Origin: Clostridiales bacterium
GTDB lineage: Bacteria; Bacillota; Clostridia; Oscillospirales; Oscillospiraceae
DNA length: 64,000 bases
Direction: 5' to 3'
NCBI GenBank assembly: GCA_019423635.1
Contig: JAHZBA010000004.1
Coordinates: 1-64,000, forward strand
Below, in pieces: positions 60,334 through 64,000 of this stretch. The notes beneath the pieces are model-generated. The model was not told the DNA's origin. It made no database searches and was given only the letters and a program-made list of their open reading frames with translations. A program made the position numbers and the translations under genes. Positions within the stretch are counted from its first letter, which is position 1. Each line of letters starts with the position of its first letter.

Positions 60334-60564
60334 TTACCCGATAATCAGCAGGATCAGCGTCAGCACCAGAAAGACGGCGCCAACCCACTTGGTGGCCCGG
60401 GCCAGCTTGGCGTCCAGGGTCTTGGCCTTGTTCTTGGCCAGGAAGGAGTCGGCCACGCCGCCAATGGCACCGGAGAGGCCGGCGCTCTTGCCGGACTGGA
60501 ACAGAACCACGCAGATGATGGCCAGGCCGCAGAGGACCTGCAGAATCGTGATAGCAGTTTTCAT
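60334..60564 (-). CDS. secG: Preprotein translocase subunit SecG
   Basis: The protein has 76 residues from ATG 60564, which GGAGG precedes. Two membrane helices (TAITILQVLCGLAIICVVLF and WVGAVFLVLTLILLIIG) flank the conserved QSGKSAGLSGAIGG loop. Partner of SecY and SecE. Confidence 0.95.
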   Translation of the reverse strand: MKTAITILQVLCGLAIICVVLFQSGKSAGLSGAIGGVADSFLAKNKAKTLDAKLARATKWVGAVFLVLTLILLIIG

Positions 60565-60615
60565 GACGGAATACCTCCAGATAACAGGCATACGCAGAGT
60601 ATGCAGTGATTTCAC

Positions 60616-60653
60616 AGGAAACTATGTTACCATAGTTTCCTCCGATTTTCAAG
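60616..60653 (-). promoter_or_regulatory. secG promoter overlapped by an 11+4+11 palindrome
   Basis: On the minus strand TTGAAA (60648-60653), 17 bp, TAACAT. AGGAAACTATG (60616-60626) and CATAGTTTCCT (60631-60641) are perfect complements covering the -10 region, so a repressor site is likely. Confidence 0.65.
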
Positions 60654-60718
60654 GGGAATTTGCAAAAAAGCCCGCACTTTTTTCCAGAGTGGGAAAACAA
60701 AAAAATGTCAAAATAGCA

Positions 60719-60757
60719 GAACAAATGTTTGCCTTTTCCGAAGGAGTGTGGTATACT
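60719..60757 (+). promoter_or_regulatory. lexA promoter with LexA (SOS) box
   Basis: TTGCCT (60729-60734), 17 bp, TATACT (60752-60757). GAACAAATGTTT (60719-60730) fits the Gram-positive SOS box GAAC-N4-GTTC/T and overlaps the -35, indicating LexA autorepression. Confidence 0.88.
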
Positions 60758-60805
60758 GAGCAAAAGAAGCATCTATTTTGGTGCGTTACGTCAGGAGGAC
60801 CAATC

Positions 60806-61402
60806 ATGGCAGAGCTTTCCACCATGCAGCAAAAGATTTATGAGTATATCGCATCCTGCATCCATACACAGGGCTATCCCCCCTCCGTGCGGGAGATCGG
60901 AGAGGCGGTGGGGCTGAAATCCCCCTCCACGGTCCATTTCCATCTCAAACGGCTGAAGGAGGCCGGCGTCATCGAAAAGGGCGCCGGCAAGGGACGTGCC
61001 ATCACCCTGACGGCTTCATCGCCGGCGGAGCCGGAGGATAAGGTGCCCATTCTGGGGCACGTGGCCGCCGGCAGCCCCATTCTGGCGCAGGAGTGCATTG
61101 AGGACTATCTGACCTTTGACACCGGCGGCCGGGCAGAGGAGTATTTTGCCCTGCGGGTGCGGGGGGAGTCCATGCTGAACGCGGGCATCCTGCCGGGGGA
61201 CCTGGTGGTGGTGCGCCGCCAGCAGACGGCCAGCAACGGGGAGATTGTGGTGGCCATGATTGAAGAGGAGGCCACGGTGAAACGCTTTTCCCGGCAAAAG
61301 GGACATATCTGGCTCCTGCCGGAGAATGACGCATACAGCCCCATTGATGGCACCCATGCCCAGATTCTGGGGAAGGTGGCGGCGGTGGTGCGCCGGTACT
61401 AA
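60806..61402 (+). CDS. lexA: SOS repressor LexA
   Basis: The protein has 198 residues from ATG 60806 after CAGGAGGA. N-terminal winged helix (QQKIYEYIASCIHTQGYPPS, VREIGEAVGLKSPSTVHFHL). C-terminal S24 peptidase with the Ala-Gly self-cleavage site in LGHVAAGSPIL, catalytic Ser in RGESMLNAGI and Lys in EEEATVKRF. Controls its own promoter through the SOS box. Confidence 0.97.
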   Translation: MAELSTMQQKIYEYIASCIHTQGYPPSVREIGEAVGLKSPSTVHFHLKRLKEAGVIEKGAGKGRAITLTASSPAEPEDKVPILGHVAAGSPILAQECIEDYLTFDTGGRAEEYFALRVRGESMLNAGILPGDLVVVRRQQTASNGEIVVAMIEEEATVKRFSRQKGHIWLLPENDAYSPIDGTHAQILGKVAAVVRRY

Positions 61403-61478
61403 TCCGTGGGGGATGCGCTCTGCCGCGGGACGGGTGCGTCTGCCGCGCCGCCGGCAGCCGGAGAGCGGGAGTCTCCTC

Positions 61479-61507
61479 TTGCGGTGATCTCTGAAATTCG
61501 CTATACT
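61479..61507 (+). promoter_or_regulatory. Promoter of the VOC gene
   Basis: TTGCGG (61479-61484), 17 bp, TATACT (61502-61507). Confidence 0.82.
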
Positions 61508-61559
61508 GGAGAAAAGTTCTCCGGCAGCGGGATGTGCCGGGGAGGAAGGGAGAAGCTGT

Positions 61560-61925
61560 ATGCTGACATTTGACCATTTCAATTTCAACGTGGCGGATCT
61601 GGATCGATCCATTTCCTTCTACCAGGAGGCCCTGGGACTCCATGAGGTGCGCCGGAAGGAGGCGGAGGACGGGAGCTTTGTGATCGTGTTCCTGGGGGAT
61701 GGGAAGACCTCCTTCCGCCTGGAGCTGACATGGCTGCGGGACCATCCCCAGAAGTACGACCTGGGGGAGTGCGAGTTCCATCTGGCCATGCGGGCGGAGG
61801 ACTATGACGCCGCCTACCGCAAGCACAAGGAGATGGGCTGCGTCTGCTTTGAAAATCCGGCCATGGGGATCTACTTCATCTCGGACCCGGACGGCTACTG
61901 GATTGAAATCATCCCCACCCGCTGA
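61560..61925 (+). CDS. VOC family protein, glyoxalase I-like
   Basis: The protein has 121 residues. Two beta-alpha-beta modules: FDHFNFNVADLDRSISFYQEALGLHEV and CEFHLAMRAEDYDAAYRKHKEMGCV, ending SDPDGYWIEIIPTR. Candidate metal ligands are His6, the Glu in LELTWL, His73-like CEFH and the Glu in WIEI, so lactoylglutathione lyase or a related lyase is possible. AGGAAGG upstream. Confidence 0.88.
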   Translation: MLTFDHFNFNVADLDRSISFYQEALGLHEVRRKEAEDGSFVIVFLGDGKTSFRLELTWLRDHPQKYDLGECEFHLAMRAEDYDAAYRKHKEMGCVCFENPAMGIYFISDPDGYWIEIIPTR

Positions 61926-62057
61926 GAGGCCTGAGGATCGGGCACCCCCGATGTGTCTTCCGGGACGGTGCGCAATGCTCCGGGAAGAGAAGCACAGGGT
62001 GTCCGATCCGGAGGTTTTCTCATATACAAGGAGATCCCAAGACAGGAGGAATCTGAG

Positions 62058-62594
62058 ATGAGACGTTGGGGAGCAATCCTGCTGGCTCTGTGTGTGGTGA
62101 TAATGCTGGCGGGCTGCGGGAAGAAGCCCTCCGGCAGCGAGGGCCGGACCGGCGAGACCATGGAGACCTATTTCTTTGATTTTACCGTCAACGGTGCCAG
62201 TCTGGCCTCTGCGTATGAGGGCTACGTGCCGGCGGAGGGCAACGCGGTGCTGGTGGTGGATGTGACCGTCAGGAATACCTTCCACACGAGTATCGAGATG
62301 TATGATACGGATTTCTGGCTGCGCTGGGGCGAAGAGAGCGGCCAGGCGGTCTACCCCATCACCACGGACCCGGACACCTTTGAGGAGCTGGAGCCGCTGG
62401 GAGAAAATCAGCTGCCCGGTACTTATCAGATGCCCGTCAATCAGGAGCGGACCGGTGAGCTGGTGTTCGAGGTGCCCGCGGACACGGTGGACTTCTCCAT
62501 CTGGACGCTGGAGGAGTTTGACAATGGCACGGAAGAGGGAGAGACCGGCGACTACTATATCGTCTATTTCTCCGCAGAGACACAAGGTTCCTAG
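62058..62594 (+). CDS. Lipoprotein with a DUF4352-like beta domain
   Basis: The protein has 178 residues from ATG 62058 after CAGGAGGA. Lipobox LAGC (LLALCVVIMLAGCGKKPSGS). The mature part has an immunoglobulin-like pattern typical of DUF4352: AVLVVDVTVRNTFHTSIEMYDTDFWLRWG and GELVFEVPADTVDFSIWTL. Role unknown. The TAG stop is formed by the TA target duplication of the following MITE plus its first base. Confidence 0.82.
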   Translation: MRRWGAILLALCVVIMLAGCGKKPSGSEGRTGETMETYFFDFTVNGASLASAYEGYVPAEGNAVLVVDVTVRNTFHTSIEMYDTDFWLRWGEESGQAVYPITTDPDTFEELEPLGENQLPGTYQMPVNQERTGELVFEVPADTVDFSIWTLEEFDNGTEEGETGDYYIVYFSAETQGS

Positions 62595-62749
62595 AGCACT
62601 TCTCAAAAATACTGAGAAAAGTTCAGCGGCCCAGGAATCGCATGGCTACGTTGTCGTCCTTGACGGGCGCCAGCCCGCCTGCGTCCTCCGCCTTGCCCTG
62701 CAATCCCTGTCCTCGCTTCCTTTTTTCTCATTATTTCCGAGAATTGCTC
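62594..62749. mobile_element. 156-bp MITE-like element with TA target duplication
   Basis: 27-bp terminal inverted repeats (62594-62620 and 62723-62749) match at 23 of 27 positions and begin GAGCA. Each end is flanked by TA (62592-62593 and 62750-62751), as for IS630/Tc1-mariner-type insertions. There is no ORF. The left TA is part of the stop codon of the preceding gene. Confidence 0.78.
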
Positions 62750-62755
62750 TAAGAG

Positions 62756-62791
62756 ATGTCCCGCAGGCTCTGCCTGCGGGACATGCTTTTT
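62756..62791. terminator. Terminator downstream of the MITE
   Basis: ATGTCCCGCAGGC (62756-62768) pairs with GCCTGCGGGACAT (62772-62784), followed by GCTTTTT. Between convergent genes. Confidence 0.9.
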
Positions 62792-62803
62792 AGAAGCTGC
62801 CGG

Positions 62804-64000
62804 TTACCAGACCAGGGTGCGGAAATAGTCCTCCACGGTCTCCGCCCGGCGGATGAGCTCCACAGAGCCGTCCTCCCGGAGCAGCAGCTCGGCGGAGCGG
62901 AGCTTTCCGTTGTAGTTGTAGCCCATGGCGTGGCCGTGGGCACCGGTATCATGGATGACCAGCAGGTCCCCCCGGTCAATCCGGGGGAGCATCCGGTCAA
63001 TGGCGAATTTGTCGTTGTTCTCGCACAGGCCGCCCACCACGTCGTACCTGTGATCGCAGGGGGCGTCCTCCTTTCCCATCACCGTGATATGGTGGTAGGA
63101 GCCGTACATGGCCGGCCGCATCAGGTTGCAGGCGCAGGCGTCCACCCCGATATATTCCTTATAGATGTGCTTTTCGTGGATGGCCCGGGTCACCAGGTGG
63201 CCGTAGGGGGCCAGCATATAGCGGCCCAGCTCCGTGTACAGCGCGATGCCTCCCAGACCCGCGGGGACCAGGATCTCCTCATAGGCCCGGCGGACGCCGG
63301 CGCTGATGACGGCGATGTCGTTTTCCGGCTGGTCCGGCTCATAGGGGACGCCGATGCCGCCGGAGAGGTTGATGAAGGTGATGGAGACACCGGTCTCGGC
63401 CTTCAAATCCGCTGCCAGCTGGAACAGCGTCCGGGCCAGGGTGGGGTAGTAGTCGTTGGAGAGGGTGTTGGAGGCCAGGAAGGCGTGGAGGCCGAACTCC
63501 CTGGCGCCCTTGGCGGCCAGGCGCCGCATGGCCTCGGCGATCTGGGGACGGGTCATGCCGTACTTGGCGTCGCCGGGGTTGTCCATCACCTGGAAGCCCT
63601 CCCGGGTCTCCGCCAGCGTGAAGACACCGCCGGGGTTGTAGCGGCAGCAGATCTTCTCGGGAATATGGCCGATGGACGCCTCCAGAAAGTCCACCATAGT
63701 GAGGTCATCCAGATTGATGATGGCGCCCAGCCGGTCCGCCAACTGGTACTCCTCCGCGGGGGTCTCGTTGGCGGAGAACATGATGTCCTCCCCGGTGACG
63801 CCGCAGCGCTCCGCCATCAGGAGCTCTGTGAGGGAGGAGCAGTCGCAGCCGCAGCCCTCCTCCTTCAGAATTTTCAAAATCGCCGGCGTGGGGGTGGCCT
63901 TGACGGCGAAATACTCCCGAAAGCCGGGGTTCCAGGCAAAGGCCTCCTTCAGACGGCGGGCGTTCGCCCGGATGCCCCGCTCGTCGTAGAGGTGGAAGGG
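62804..64000 (-). CDS. lysA: Diaminopimelate decarboxylase (5' end beyond window)
   Basis: At least 398 codons, open to the right edge; the start lies outside. Fold III PLP decarboxylase features: the Lys in FAVKATPTPAILK binds PLP, GCGCDCSSLTELLMA, INLSGGIGVPYEPDQPENDI, ELGRYMLAPYGHLVTRA, and the active-site Cys region GGLCENNDKFA with GDLLVIHDTGAHGHAMGYNY. Converts meso-diaminopimelate to lysine. The sequence is of the divergent clostridial LysA type; another substrate such as carboxynorspermidine is less likely. Confidence 0.92.
   Translation of the reverse strand, partial: PFHLYDERGIRANARRLKEAFAWNPGFREYFAVKATPTPAILKILKEEGCGCDCSSLTELLMAERCGVTGEDIMFSANETPAEEYQLADRLGAIINLDDLTMVDFLEASIGHIPEKICCRYNPGGVFTLAETREGFQVMDNPGDAKYGMTRPQIAEAMRRLAAKGAREFGLHAFLASNTLSNDYYPTLARTLFQLAADLKAETGVSITFINLSGGIGVPYEPDQPENDIAVISAGVRRAYEEILVPAGLGGIALYTELGRYMLAPYGHLVTRAIHEKHIYKEYIGVDACACNLMRPAMYGSYHHITVMGKEDAPCDHRYDVVGGLCENNDKFAIDRMLPRIDRGDLLVIHDTGAHGHAMGYNYNGKLRSAELLLREDGSVELIRRAETVEDYFRTLVW

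Overview
The window is a GC-rich (roughly 60% G+C by eye) chromosomal segment from a Gram-positive anaerobe. I infer a Clostridia member of the Oscillospiraceae type. The grounds are the Firmicutes-order S10-spc-alpha ribosomal operon, a zinc-type S14, TTGACA/TATAAT promoters, strong AGGAGG ribosome binding sites, an archaeal/eukaryotic-type prolyl-tRNA synthetase, and an ATPase gene, XRE regulators and palindromic intergenic repeats of the kind common in that group. The species cannot be named from the sequence.

Layout. 1-6.3 kb: end of ecfT, truA, three envelope-type genes (coiled-coil membrane protein, DUF5711-like, CvpA) and a ClpE-like unfoldase. 6.4-9.2 kb: a small Cys protein, a flavodoxin-ferredoxin fusion, a membrane-anchored lipase, a MITE at the lipase stop codon and two terminators. 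9.4-15.1 kb: a protein with two decayed tyrosine-recombinase-like halves plus two winged helices, followed by a 1,323-residue S-layer-type protein. 15.2-22.6 kb (minus strand): a six-gene type I restriction-modification operon (hsdM, small membrane protein, hsdS, unknown, DUF559 nuclease-like, hsdR). 22.8-24.7 kb: GNAT, TetR and XRE genes.

25.07-31.83 kb is the most interesting part. A 360-codon ATPase gene (PRK06851-like) is split after codon 93 by a 5,683-bp element. The element carries a large serine recombinase, a divergent pair of XRE regulators, a Spo0A C-terminal-domain-like mini-protein, a 41-residue ORF, and an ECF sigma factor / DUF4367 membrane protein / secreted protein operon. 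Joining the two gene halves at the shared CA dinucleotide restores the ATPase in frame. Joining the two element ends gives a 46-bp imperfect palindrome centred on the same CA, which is the form expected of a serine-integrase attP.

31.8-41.4 kb: hydrolase, glycerol kinase, zinc-ribbon protein, YgjP/SprT-like metallopeptidase, tandem SMI1/KNR4 protein, proS, and two small genes around an XRE regulator. 41.4-58.3 kb: promoter and attenuator-like leader, then rpsJ through rplQ including secY, adk, map, infA and rpoA, with two unusual non-coding gaps (after rpsJ and after rpsN). 58.3-64 kb: zinc-ribbon membrane protein, two lipoproteins, polysaccharide deacetylase, secG, lexA with its own SOS box, a VOC protein, a second MITE at a stop codon, and the 5'-truncated (by the window edge) lysA.

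No tRNA, rRNA or CRISPR array was seen.
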